Assembly (NCBI GenBank): GCA_044358815.1
Contig: JBIKNH010000080.1
Span: 1-17,263 of the forward strand
Length of the DNA: 17,263 bases
Origin: JBAXSK01 sp044358815
GTDB lineage: Bacteria; Cyanobacteriota; Cyanobacteriia; Pseudanabaenales; Pseudanabaenaceae
Reading direction: 5' to 3'
Part shown: one piece after another, positions 1 to 6,451 of the stretch
Layout: every line of letters starts with the position of its first letter
Position numbering within the stretch: position 1 is the stretch's first letter
Translations under genes and position numbers: made by a program
Notes under the pieces: generated by a model
What the model was told of the DNA's origin: nothing
Database searches by the model: none
What the model saw: the letters and a program-made list of their open reading frames with translations, nothing else

Positions 1-239
1 ATCGCTGACCATGCCCTCTCTGCACTGGCTTGTCTGGCTTGCGAGTTTAGTTTTTTAGCAAACTCAAACTCTTTAGCTAAGACAGCGCAATGTTTATTAA
101 GATCATACTTGTCGCTATCCTTGACATCCATCCATAGCCTCAAAGCCTTATTACGCAAAAACAAAGCAGTACGAATCGCCTCGTCAATGAGGTTGTACTG
201 TTCTATTTTGCCTTTTAACTTTGCTTCGAGGACTAACAT
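1..239 (-). CDS. tnpB: TnpB-type RNA-guided endonuclease (IS200/IS605 accessory protein), N-terminal 79 residues
   Basis: The open frame starts at ATG (239-237) and continues past the left edge. The visible residues begin MLVLEAKLKG and include the blocks DEAIRTALFLRN, LAKEFEFAKKLNSQARQASA and ERAW. This is the N-terminal helical region typical of cyanobacterial OrfB/TnpB proteins. TnpB proteins are RuvC-type nucleases guided by an RNA made from the element's right end, and are related to Cas12. The RuvC and zinc-finger parts are not visible, so whether the gene is intact is unknown. No good Shine-Dalgarno sequence precedes the start; a TACAAT hexamer lies about 25 bp upstream (plus-strand 265-270) without an obvious -35 partner. 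Neighbouring genes are unrelated, as expected for an insertion. Confidence 0.85.
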   Translation of the reverse strand, partial: MLVLEAKLKGKIEQYNLIDEAIRTALFLRNKALRLWMDVKDSDKYDLNKHCAVLAKEFEFAKKLNSQARQASAERAWSA

Positions 240-325
240 GGAATTGTAAAATCTTATGCTGTATATTGTAGCATAGATTAAGTAAAGCTTTGCTGGAAGC
301 ACGGGGTTTTAAACCCATTTTTTTG
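1..325 (-). mobile_element. IS200/IS605-family element, left end and 5' part (runs off window)
   Basis: The element contains the start of tnpB and its upstream terminal region. Its outer end is placed at 325 because the next four bases, read on the minus strand, are TTAT, the kind of tetranucleotide this family inserts beside. The first ~30 bases inside the end contain the palindrome GGGTTTTAAACCC and a small hairpin (GCTT/AAGC), matching the left end of the shorter element at 15089-15421, which also abuts TTAT. IS200/IS605 elements carry subterminal hairpins and make no target duplication. The end lies 10 bp beyond the stop codon of the DUF2973 gene. The rest of the element, including the right end and any tnpA, is outside the window. 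The exact boundary is inferred from comparing two copies only. Confidence 0.75.
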
Positions 326-335
326 ATAACTAGAC

Positions 336-617
336 TCAAGACTGATCGGAGTTAGGGGAAGCATTGTAGAGAGCATCTAACCTAGACCGAGCATCATCTA
401 CACTCATGGACTTAATTACTAATAATGGCTCAGTGGTGAGATTACCATCTTCATCCAGTAGTTCGGGGTGAATTTTAGTTTTGTCTAAAGGACGTTGACG
501 CTTATTTTGAACTGCCCGTGCATCATTTTGGGACAGCGAAATCATACTCCGAATCAGGTTAGTGATTGCCAAGATTGAGAGTACAGCAAAAGCCACAATA
601 TAAAGGATTTGTACCAT
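336..617 (-). CDS. DUF2973 family small membrane-anchored protein
   Basis: A 93-residue protein starting at ATG 617. Residues 3-25 form one hydrophobic segment (ILYIVAFAVLSILAITNLIR), likely a membrane anchor. A basic linker follows, then a conserved-looking block HPELLDEDG, PLLVIKSMSVDDARSRLDALY. This matches my memory of DUF2973, a cyanobacterial family of unknown function, in both length and motif order. The DUF2605 gene lies upstream on the same strand, a pairing common in cyanobacteria, but the gap here is long (385 bp), so co-transcription is uncertain. The stop codon falls in a 7-bp tandem duplication (CTAGACT/CAAGACT on the plus strand, 330-343), and the IS end follows 10 bp on. Function is not known. 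Confidence 0.8.
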   Translation of the reverse strand: MVQILYIVAFAVLSILAITNLIRSMISLSQNDARAVQNKRQRPLDKTKIHPELLDEDGNLTTEPLLVIKSMSVDDARSRLDALYNASPNSDQS

Positions 618-1002
618 CTGAAAATTCCTGATTTAGAGTGCTAAGGATAAATCTTGATTTACGGAAAGGTTATTTGACGTTATTTAACTAGGAAATGTGA
701 TTTAACTAGAAAGTATTACCGAAAAATTTCTAGAAAGCTGCGAAGAAATTACTGCCAGACTACTGCTTAAATTACCAATTGAACTGCCAATTGAACTGCT
801 AATTATCGAATGACTAACTAAGGGGCTAATTAAATAACTAGTGATTAAGATTAGAATGTAGCAGAAAAAATTTACACCAGTTGGCTTTATTTTATATTAT
901 TTTTATATAGTTTTTTAGATGGCTGCTGAGGGTGTGACTGCAATTATGACACCCCGATCTAGAAATTCCTAGTTAATTTCTAGGGGTTATGGTTTTCAGG
1001 GA
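618..1002. other. Gene-free 385-bp spacer between DUF2605 and DUF2973 genes
   Basis: AT-rich DNA with no credible reading frame. It holds two hairpins next to the DUF2605 stop codon (listed separately) and several short tandem duplications, such as a 12-bp unit CAATTGAACTGC repeated around 776-800 and a TTTAACTAG unit around 688-712. Any promoter for the DUF2973 gene should lie here, but I see no convincing -35/-10 pair. Confidence 0.6.
930..983 (-). terminator. Paired hairpins downstream of the DUF2605 gene
   Basis: There are two adjacent inverted repeats: CTAGAAATT/AATTTCTAG (959-983, loop 7) and GGGTGT/ACACCC (930-954, loop 13). They sit 20-70 bp beyond the DUF2605 stop codon on its strand, where a terminator is expected. 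Neither is followed directly by a run of T on the minus strand, so intrinsic termination is only a possibility. Confidence 0.4.
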
Positions 1003-1365
1003 TTATTGTTGTCGGCGATGCCGTAGCGCAATCCCTTGGCATTCCACCAAGAGTCTGTGCCAAGGACGCATAGCAGCCGCATCGACCCCCACCCGATGAC
1101 CAGACAGGTTAAACAAAGTCTTTGCCGCGACCAATTCCTTCTGAGCCGTAGTGATGCGGTCTAAGAGGGTGGTTTGTTCAGCTTCGGACAGAAAATCAAT
1201 TTTTTCAGTACTGAGCAAATTATAGGAACGCTCAAACCAATAGCTAAAATCTTCTAGCAATGGGGTCAGTAGTTGATCCAACAGGGCTGTTTCTCGCGGA
1301 TCTGTTGAACCAGTCCATTGATCCTTGGGCGAGTCGTCAGCAAAATTATCAGCAGATTCAGGCAT
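1003..1365 (-). CDS. DUF2605 family protein
   Basis: A 120-residue soluble protein starting at ATG 1365. After a variable acidic N-terminus (1-25), the recognisable core runs ETALLDQLLTPLLEDFSYWF, FLSEAEQTTLLDRI, then AAKTLFN and MRPWHRLLVEC near the C-terminus. Length and motif order match the cyanobacterial DUF2605 family as I know it. No catalytic signature is visible, and the fold looks mainly helical. The gene is divergent from mazG with 230 bp between starts, and upstream of the DUF2973 gene on the same strand. Its stop codon is spanned by an imperfect 16-bp-period duplication (977-990 and 993-1006, 11 of 14 bases matching). Function is unknown. Confidence 0.8.
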   Translation of the reverse strand: MPESADNFADDSPKDQWTGSTDPRETALLDQLLTPLLEDFSYWFERSYNLLSTEKIDFLSEAEQTTLLDRITTAQKELVAAKTLFNLSGHRVGVDAAAMRPWHRLLVECQGIALRHRRQQ

Positions 1366-1595
1366 AGGCTTTACCGGTCAGAGACGCTGCTAAGGTAAGT
1401 GGCAAATTAGATTGCAGGTGAAAGTTTGAGGTAAATTGCGAGGCATTGATATTTAGTTAATACTCAATCAATCCGGAGGGAATGTTTAGCGGTCTAGGTA
1501 GGCAATCTTTTGGAGTTAGTGTATATATCATAGCATTTCGTTACTTTTCTTTAAGTTGGTAAGACTTGAACCTATCTAAGGTGTGAGGTTGATTT

Positions 1596-2501
1596 ATGGC
1601 TGGGTTTTCTGGTGATGGTTTGAGCGAGAGTTTTAGTAAATTTTCGGGTGAGACTAATTCTGGGTTTGGATCTGCTGCTTTAACCGCTATGGAGGAATTA
1701 ATTCAAGTGGTGGCACAGTTACGGCATCCTGAAGAGGGTTGTCCTTGGGATTTAGCCCAAACGCCCCAGTCCCTCGCCCCCTATGTGATCGAAGAAGCCT
1801 ATGAAGTGGTGGACGCTTTGCAACGGGAAGACACGGCTGACATTGCCGAAGAGTTGGGGGATTTATTGTTGCAGGTGGTTTTGCAAGCACAGATTGCCCA
1901 AGAGTTGGGACAGTTTACCTTAACCGATGTGGTGCAGGGTATTACCAATAAGCTAATCCGTCGTCATCCCCACGTCTTTGGTGATACGGAAGCTAATACT
2001 ATCGAGGCGGTGCGGCAAAATTGGGATGAAATCAAAGCCCTAGAAAAGGTGGCTAAACAAAATAGTTCTCAATCAAATGAGCCACAACCGGAACTACCTG
2101 CTATTAGCGCTAAATTGGAACGCTATGCCCGAACTTTGCCGCCTTTAGCTGGAGCGTTAAAGATTTCCATTAAAGCCGCAGCCCATGGGTTCGAGTGGGA
2201 GAATGTCGATGGGGTATGGGAAAAGTTTCATGAAGAATTGGAAGAACTGCATCAGGCGATCGCCCATGAGTCCAAGGCAGCCCAAGAGGGAGAATTAGGA
2301 GATTTGTTGTTTAGTTTGATTCAAGTGGCGCGGTGGCATGACCTTGATCCGATGCGAGCATTACAGACAACGAATCGGAAATTTGTGGAACGGTTCAGTA
2401 TGGTGGAGCGTTTAAGTCCTGAACCGATAGAGAATCTCACGATTGAGCAATTGGAAGGTTTGTGGCGACGGGTGAAGGAGATTTTGAAGCAATCAAATTG
2501 A
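1596..2501 (+). CDS. mazG: MazG-type nucleoside triphosphate pyrophosphohydrolase
   Basis: A 301-residue cytosolic enzyme expected to hydrolyse (d)NTPs, including non-canonical ones, to NMP and pyrophosphate. Two tandem MazG domains are visible. The first has GCPWDLAQTPQSL (48-60), the metal-binding EExxE (66-70, EEAYE) and EELGD (85-89). The second has EELEEL (213-218) and EGELGD (231-236). This two-domain layout and the length fit the full-size bacterial MazG class. The Ser/Gly-rich first 28 residues lie outside the domain; ATG codon 32 (1689) is an alternative start, but ATG 1596 has purine-rich sequence upstream (AAGGTGTGAGG). The gene stands alone, divergent from the DUF2605 gene and convergent with the oxidoreductase gene. 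It contains a HIP1 octamer. Confidence 0.92.
   Translation: MAGFSGDGLSESFSKFSGETNSGFGSAALTAMEELIQVVAQLRHPEEGCPWDLAQTPQSLAPYVIEEAYEVVDALQREDTADIAEELGDLLLQVVLQAQIAQELGQFTLTDVVQGITNKLIRRHPHVFGDTEANTIEAVRQNWDEIKALEKVAKQNSSQSNEPQPELPAISAKLERYARTLPPLAGALKISIKAAAHGFEWENVDGVWEKFHEELEELHQAIAHESKAAQEGELGDLLFSLIQVARWHDLDPMRALQTTNRKFVERFSMVERLSPEPIENLTIEQLEGLWRRVKEILKQSN
2256..2263. repeat. HIP1 octamer GCGATCGC (in mazG)
   Basis: A perfect highly iterated palindrome. HIP1 is strongly over-represented in many cyanobacterial genomes, so this supports the taxonomic call. Confidence 0.9.
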
Positions 2502-2574
2502 CTAGCTTACTTCCTGAGTCATAGTATTCAATTCACTCACACTTTACAAATTATCAAACCTTATTTCCTGATCA

Positions 2575-2608
2575 ATCAGGGGCTTTAACAACACCTATAA
2601 CCCCTGAT
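2575..2608. terminator. Hairpin between convergent mazG and oxidoreductase genes
   Basis: The perfect 8-bp stem ATCAGGGG/CCCCTGAT encloses a 18-nt loop, 74 bp after the mazG stop and 33 bp after the oxidoreductase stop. Its position between two 3' ends suggests a bidirectional terminator. The flanking T runs are weak. Confidence 0.5.
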
Positions 2609-2640
2609 CGGCACTATATTCCTGTTTCTTAAATAAATCC

Positions 2641-3639
2641 TTAATCAATTGCCAGAACAAGCTTACCCATCGTTGAACCAGTTTCGATTAATTGATGGGC
2701 TTGGGCGGCTTCCTCTAAGGGCAAAACTTGCGAAACATAAACCTTCAGTTTCCCTTCATCAAAAAGTCGCGCAGATTCCCGCAGCATTTGGGCTTGATGC
2801 TTCTGGGCAAAGGTTAGTTTTTTGAGCATCGGTGTTAGCATAATCTCTAAACTAATCCGTAGATTCCTTTCCCGTGCAATCTTCCAATTCACGGTATTAT
2901 CCGGCTGAAGAATCGTGACTAAATCGCCATAGATTTGTACCGCTGGGAATGTCGCCTCGAAAATTTTACCGCCAACGGTATCAAAGGCTAAATCTACCCC
3001 TTCACCTTCAGTCCAATCTAAAGCAGCAGTTACAAAGTCCGTTTCCCGATACAAAATCCCTAAATCTGCGCCCAATTCTGTCACAAATGCCCCCTTGGCT
3101 GGTGAACTAACGGTAGTTGCCACCCATGCGCCTTTGAGCTTAGCCAACTGCACCGCCAAATGACCCACACCCCCAGCCCCACCATGAATTAACACAGTGC
3201 GCCCTTCTTCCAAACGTCCCCGATCAAACAGGGATTCCCAAGCGGTGATCAATGCTAGAGGCACTGCCGCAGCTTCGATAAAAGACAAGGATTGAGGTTT
3301 CAAAGCCACACAATGCTCTTCCACTACAGTAAATTTCCCATAGTTACCAGTGGCTGCCCCCAAACCGCCATCACAGAAATACACTTCATCACCAGGTTGA
3401 AACCGAGTCACTGCCGCCCCCACTGCTTCTACAATCCCAGCCCCATCACAGCCGAGAATCGCAGGCATTTGGTCAGGATAGAATGTGCCGCGCTGTCTTA
3501 ACTTCGTATCAATAGGATTGACTCCAGCGGCTTTGAGACGGACTAAAATTCCCGTCTGGGTCTGAATTTCTGGTGTGGGTACATCGGCAATTTGCAACAC
3601 TGTCGGCGCACCAGGTGCAGTCATTAAAATAGCTTTCAT
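2641..3639 (-). CDS. Zinc-free medium-chain dehydrogenase/reductase (quinone oxidoreductase-like)
   Basis: A 332-residue NAD(P)H-dependent oxidoreductase of the MDR superfamily, probably cytosolic. The N-terminal GroES-like catalytic domain shows AAGVNPIDTKLR (37-48) and LGCDGAGIVEAVG (62-74). The nucleotide-binding domain shows the glycine motif HGGAGGVG (152-159) followed by AVQLAK. The NPID segment and the lack of the four-cysteine structural zinc lobe point to quinone or enone reductases rather than classical alcohol dehydrogenases. The substrate cannot be read from sequence. ATG 3639 gives the canonical MKAI start. Three TAGTTTG repeats 10 bp apart lie 31-57 bp upstream and could be an operator. 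The gene is convergent with mazG and divergent from ndk, with a MITE in the divergent spacer. Confidence 0.85.
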   Translation of the reverse strand: MKAILMTAPGAPTVLQIADVPTPEIQTQTGILVRLKAAGVNPIDTKLRQRGTFYPDQMPAILGCDGAGIVEAVGAAVTRFQPGDEVYFCDGGLGAATGNYGKFTVVEEHCVALKPQSLSFIEAAAVPLALITAWESLFDRGRLEEGRTVLIHGGAGGVGHLAVQLAKLKGAWVATTVSSPAKGAFVTELGADLGILYRETDFVTAALDWTEGEGVDLAFDTVGGKIFEATFPAVQIYGDLVTILQPDNTVNWKIARERNLRISLEIMLTPMLKKLTFAQKHQAQMLRESARLFDEGKLKVYVSQVLPLEEAAQAHQLIETGSTMGKLVLAID

Positions 3640-3669
3640 AGGATTTGCGAGGGGCTAATTTTTGGAAAA

Positions 3670-3696
3670 TAGTTTGCAGTAGTTTGAAATAGTTTG
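3670..3696 (-). promoter_or_regulatory. Three direct heptamer repeats at 10-bp spacing upstream of the oxidoreductase gene
   Basis: TAGTTTG occurs at 3670, 3680 and 3690 (CAAACTA on the minus strand), identical in all seven positions and separated by exactly 3 bp. One helical turn per repeat is the arrangement used by OmpR/PhoB-type response regulators. The repeats lie in the likely promoter region of the minus-strand gene. Short tandem duplications are common in this window, so chance slippage is a real alternative. Confidence 0.35.
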
Positions 3697-3717
3697 ACTA
3701 GAGAGTCCATCAAGATT

Positions 3718-3866
3718 TATAGTCAATCAAATTAAGAATGGCACGTTATTTGGGGTCATTGTCAGACAAGATGTCTGACCTACGAGCTATAAAGAAACGT
3801 GGAATGGACATCTTGTCCATTGATCTACCTTAAAAGACTGTCACAAAATTATTTGAAATGACTATA
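3718..3866. mobile_element. MITE copy A (TA-flanked, TIR TATAGTCA)
   Basis: This 149-bp non-coding element is bounded by TATAGTCA and its inverse TGACTATA; TA at both outer edges suits a Tc1/mariner-IS630-type target duplication. A second copy lies at 14212-14359, with near-identical internal segments such as GGCACGTTATTT and the GTCAGACA hairpin. Two internal perfect hairpins occur at 3761-3779 (GTCAGACA/TGTCTGAC, loop 3) and 3803-3821 (AATGGACA/TGTCCATT, loop 3). No transposase is encoded, so it would depend on one elsewhere in the genome. It sits in the divergent spacer between the oxidoreductase gene and ndk. Confidence 0.8.
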
Positions 3867-4094
3867 AACATAAGGGCAATCTAAGGCTGTAACTGCATCT
3901 ACCTAAAATCTTTTGCATGAATAATACCTGAATTAGTCTCGCTAATTTTGATGATTGGTCAAAGGTTAAATCCTGATTAAACACCTTGATACAGCAAAAA
4001 GCATCAAAAAAACTTAGGCTACTGACCATAGGGACCCAAAGATGGAATAATAGAAATTTGTAAACTTTCGTAAATTTAGTAGATCCCTAACTCT
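3867..4094 (+). promoter_or_regulatory. ndk upstream region
   Basis: This 228-bp leader must hold the ndk promoter unless transcription starts inside the MITE. A small hairpin AATTAG/CTAATT (loop TCTCG) is visible near 3930-3947. No convincing -35/-10 pair or Shine-Dalgarno sequence is seen before the ndk ATG. Confidence 0.3.
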
Positions 4095-4544
4095 ATGGAA
4101 CGTACTTTCATTGCCGTCAAGCCTGATGGGGTGCAACGCAATTTAGTCGGCGAAATCATCGGTCGCTTTGAAAAGAAAGGCTTTAAGCTAGTCGGCTTGA
4201 AACTACTGCAACCTAGCCGTGAACTGGCAGAAAAACACTACGACGTGCATAAGGAACGCCCTTTCTTTGGTAGCTTAGTCGAATTTATTACCTCTGGACC
4301 TATCGTTGCTTTGGTGCTAGAAGGTGATGGCGTAGTGGCTGCCTCCCGCAAACTCATCGGTGCAACCAATCCTTTGACCGCTGAACCTGGCACGATTCGC
4401 GGTGACTTTGGTGCAAATATTGGTCGCAATATCATTCATGGTTCCGATGCGATCGAAACTGCCCAGCGGGAAATTGCCCTGTGGTTCCAACCCGAAGAAT
4501 TGGTGGAATGGAAGCCCACCATTACCCCTTGGGTTTACGAATAA
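4095..4544 (+). CDS. ndk: Nucleoside diphosphate kinase
   Basis: A 149-residue enzyme that transfers the gamma-phosphate of ATP to NDPs through a phosphohistidine, maintaining NTP and dNTP pools. The whole family pattern is present: ERTFIAVKPDGVQRNLVGEI at the N-terminus, RPFF (55-58), SRKLIGATNP (84-93), GTIRGDFG (99-106) and the catalytic NIIHGSD, with His115. Length is normal. The start at ATG 4095 gives the canonical N-terminus although no clear ribosome binding site precedes it. The last five codons plus the stop are duplicated just downstream (TTGGGTTTACGAAT at 4529-4542 and 4546-4559, 17-bp period). A strong hairpin follows. Confidence 0.97.
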   Translation: MERTFIAVKPDGVQRNLVGEIIGRFEKKGFKLVGLKLLQPSRELAEKHYDVHKERPFFGSLVEFITSGPIVALVLEGDGVVAASRKLIGATNPLTAEPGTIRGDFGANIGRNIIHGSDAIETAQREIALWFQPEELVEWKPTITPWVYE

Positions 4545-4606
4545 TTTGGGTTTACGAATGATATTTCAACCCTTGTACACATAACCTGCAATAACAAAAC
4601 CTGCAA

Positions 4607-4647
4607 TAACAAAGCTAGAACACGTTTTTAATGTTCTAGCTTTGTTG
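4607..4647. terminator. Strong bidirectional hairpin between ndk and the M16 peptidase gene
   Basis: The perfect 14-bp stem AACAAAGCTAGAAC/GTTCTAGCTTTGTT (4608-4621 and 4633-4646), extendable by one A-T pair, encloses an 11-nt loop. It lies between two convergent genes, 64 bp after ndk and 57 bp after the peptidase stop. The 15-bp unit ACCTGCAATAACAAA is tandemly duplicated immediately left of it, overlapping the stem base. Confidence 0.75.
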
Positions 4648-4703
4648 TTTTAGGAATGAGAATTAATTCTTTTAGAATTCTTTAGGAACTCTTTTAGTAA
4701 TTC

Positions 4704-6131
4704 CTATTCTGGCAAGTAAGCCGCCACTACCGCATTTTCTGGGGTCAAATAGGTTTGAGCCACCGCTGCTAGTTCTTCCACGGTCAAACTGCGAGCCACT
4801 TGGCAATAGGTATCATTTCCCGCGTCATATAAACCTTCGCAACCAATTACACCGTGATAACCCAAGAAGTTCGCCACTTGGCGGGGGGACTCCATCCCAA
4901 ATGTAAAACCGTTACAGAGATTACGCTGCGCCCGTGCCAACTCACTGGAGTTAATCTGTCCTGCGGCTATGTCACGCAAAACTTCATTTACCAGATGCTC
5001 TACAGGCTCCACATGATCATGGTCTAAGTAAGCACAGATCATAAACATGCCGCCCACTTCTTGCAAACAGAAACTAGCATCAATGTCTTGGACCCAGCCC
5101 TTTTCTTCCCGTAGTTGCCGGACTAAGCGGCTAGTTCTGCCAGTGGACAAAATTGCGGCAATTACATCTAATGCTACAGCTTCCCTTGATGCCGTTGCCC
5201 CAGGACCAGACCACGCCATCAAAAAGCGTCCCTGTTCTATTTGGGGTAAATTGGTCACATACCGTTGTGGCTTCACTGTCACTGTGGGTAATTCACAGAA
5301 AGCAGGTTCTTGATTGGCAACACTGTTAAATACCCCATTATTAAACGCCCCATTATTGAATGCTTCATTAACAATGGCGATCGCTTGAGCTTGGCTTACA
5401 GCACCAACCACTACCACCGTCATATTTTCGGGGCGATAGTATTGGCGATGAAAATCACGCATCTGGTCGGGGGTAATACTGGTTACGGTTGTTTCTTGTC
5501 CGAGAATCGCTCTACCGTAGGGGTGATCACCATACATCGTGGCACTGAGATTCTGTACGGCACAATAATCAGGATCGTCAAGGGCTTGGCGTAACTCTTC
5601 GAGAACCACTTCGCGCTCAGAGGCAAGCTCAATGGGGTCAATCTTGGCACTGAGGAGCATTTCCGCCAAAATCGGTAATGTGTCAGTAAATCGGGGGGCG
5701 GCAGTGGTGCAGTGGAAATGAGTGTAGTCAAGGCTAGTACAAGCGTTACTCATGCCACCCTGATACTCGATGATCTGATCAAATTCCCCAGGGGCAATAT
5801 TTTCTGTCCCTTTGAAAATCATGTGCTCTAAAAAGTGTGCCATCCCCAAACTCTCGAGAGGATCATGGGCTGCACCAACTTTAACCCATACATCCACCGC
5901 CACCACTGCACTCACAATTTCCTGATGCACCAAGGTCAAACCATTATCTAAGGTTAACCAGGTGGCGGCGTGGGTATCAACACCTTGATGATCTACTTGA
6001 TGATTCGCCGGCTGTAGTTCCTGAGTGTTGACCCGCTGATGAAAACGGCGCTGATAACCAGTCACCTTGGGGTTGGGCTGGTTTAACGTGTCGATAATGC
6101 CGTAAGCGTCAGAGGGGAAGGAGGAGGGCAC
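4704..6131 (-). CDS. M16 family zinc peptidase (processing-peptidase-like)
   Basis: A 475-residue member of the pitrilysin/MPP-like family. The zinc-binding inverted motif HFLEH is at 99-103 with the distal Glu at about 179 (REVVLEELRQ), so the active half is intact; the C-terminal half carries the inactive-type domain. Family members degrade short peptides or process precursors; the substrate here is not predictable. The start is GTG 6131, leaving a poorly conserved ~55-residue leader before the domain; an ATG 20 nt upstream is out of frame. No clear signal peptide is seen. Residues 257-269 contain a perfect in-frame 5-residue repeat (AFNNG twice, then VFN), a coding trace of the tandem duplications common here. 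A HIP1 octamer lies inside. Confidence 0.88.
   Translation of the reverse strand: MPSSFPSDAYGIIDTLNQPNPKVTGYQRRFHQRVNTQELQPANHQVDHQGVDTHAATWLTLDNGLTLVHQEIVSAVVAVDVWVKVGAAHDPLESLGMAHFLEHMIFKGTENIAPGEFDQIIEYQGGMSNACTSLDYTHFHCTTAAPRFTDTLPILAEMLLSAKIDPIELASEREVVLEELRQALDDPDYCAVQNLSATMYGDHPYGRAILGQETTVTSITPDQMRDFHRQYYRPENMTVVVVGAVSQAQAIAIVNEAFNNGAFNNGVFNSVANQEPAFCELPTVTVKPQRYVTNLPQIEQGRFLMAWSGPGATASREAVALDVIAAILSTGRTSRLVRQLREEKGWVQDIDASFCLQEVGGMFMICAYLDHDHVEPVEHLVNEVLRDIAAGQINSSELARAQRNLCNGFTFGMESPRQVANFLGYHGVIGCEGLYDAGNDTYCQVARSLTVEELAAVAQTYLTPENAVVAAYLPE
5377..5384. repeat. HIP1 octamer GCGATCGC (in the M16 peptidase gene)
   Basis: A perfect copy of the cyanobacterial iterated palindrome. Confidence 0.9.
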
Positions 6132-6247
6132 GTTTTTGTGTTTGTGATCATTTGTTAATGTGTTAATTATGGTTGTTTAACGGGGGGCAATCGTAGCGAA
6201 TGATACACATAACTCAGATTTTTTTGACTTTTTTCAGTCATTTATCA

Positions 6248-6282
6248 TTGATATTTGTGGCAATATTCAAAGCCAATATCAA
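6248..6282 (-). promoter_or_regulatory. Interrupted inverted repeat upstream of the M16 peptidase gene
   Basis: Outer arms TTGATATT (6248-6255) and AATATCAA (6275-6282) pair perfectly. Inner arms GGC and GCC continue the stem after a 3-nt bulge on one side, closing a 10-nt loop. It lies 117-151 bp upstream of the peptidase start codon, so it could be an operator or a 5'-leader hairpin. There is no T run, so a terminator is less likely. Confidence 0.3.
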
Positions 6283-6378
6283 ATATTATCTATGGCTGGA
6301 TATAAGCTGTTTCTAAAAGCACTAATTACGGCTGTATTCTCGATCATTTCCTCCATAAAAAACACAAAGATCACTAAA

Positions 6379-6414
6379 AAATCCCCCCGATCAAAACTTT
6401 AAACAAGGGGATTT
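6379..6414 (-). terminator. Intrinsic terminator after the unknown membrane protein gene
   Basis: On the minus strand, AAATCCCC pairs with GGGGATTT across a 20-nt loop and the 3' arm runs straight into a T6 tract (A run 6376-6381 on the plus strand). It lies 38 bp beyond the stop codon of the 6452-7009 gene, so that transcript probably ends here rather than reading into the peptidase gene. Confidence 0.7.
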
Positions 6415-6451
6415 ATGGTGATTTATAGTGATTAAAACCTTGACTGGAAGC

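Larger units (their letters stand above)
6132..6451. other. Gene-free 320-bp spacer upstream of the M16 peptidase gene
   Basis: Contains no credible gene. It holds an interrupted inverted repeat at 6248-6282 and a terminator hairpin at 6379-6414, listed separately. T-rich stretches occur near 6219-6236. The peptidase promoter should be here but no clear boxes are seen. Confidence 0.6.

Noticed and set aside
4238..4435. Minus-strand open frame inside ndk, and similar frames inside recJ, mazG and the M16 gene
   Set aside because: Antisense shadows of well-supported genes with no family resemblance.
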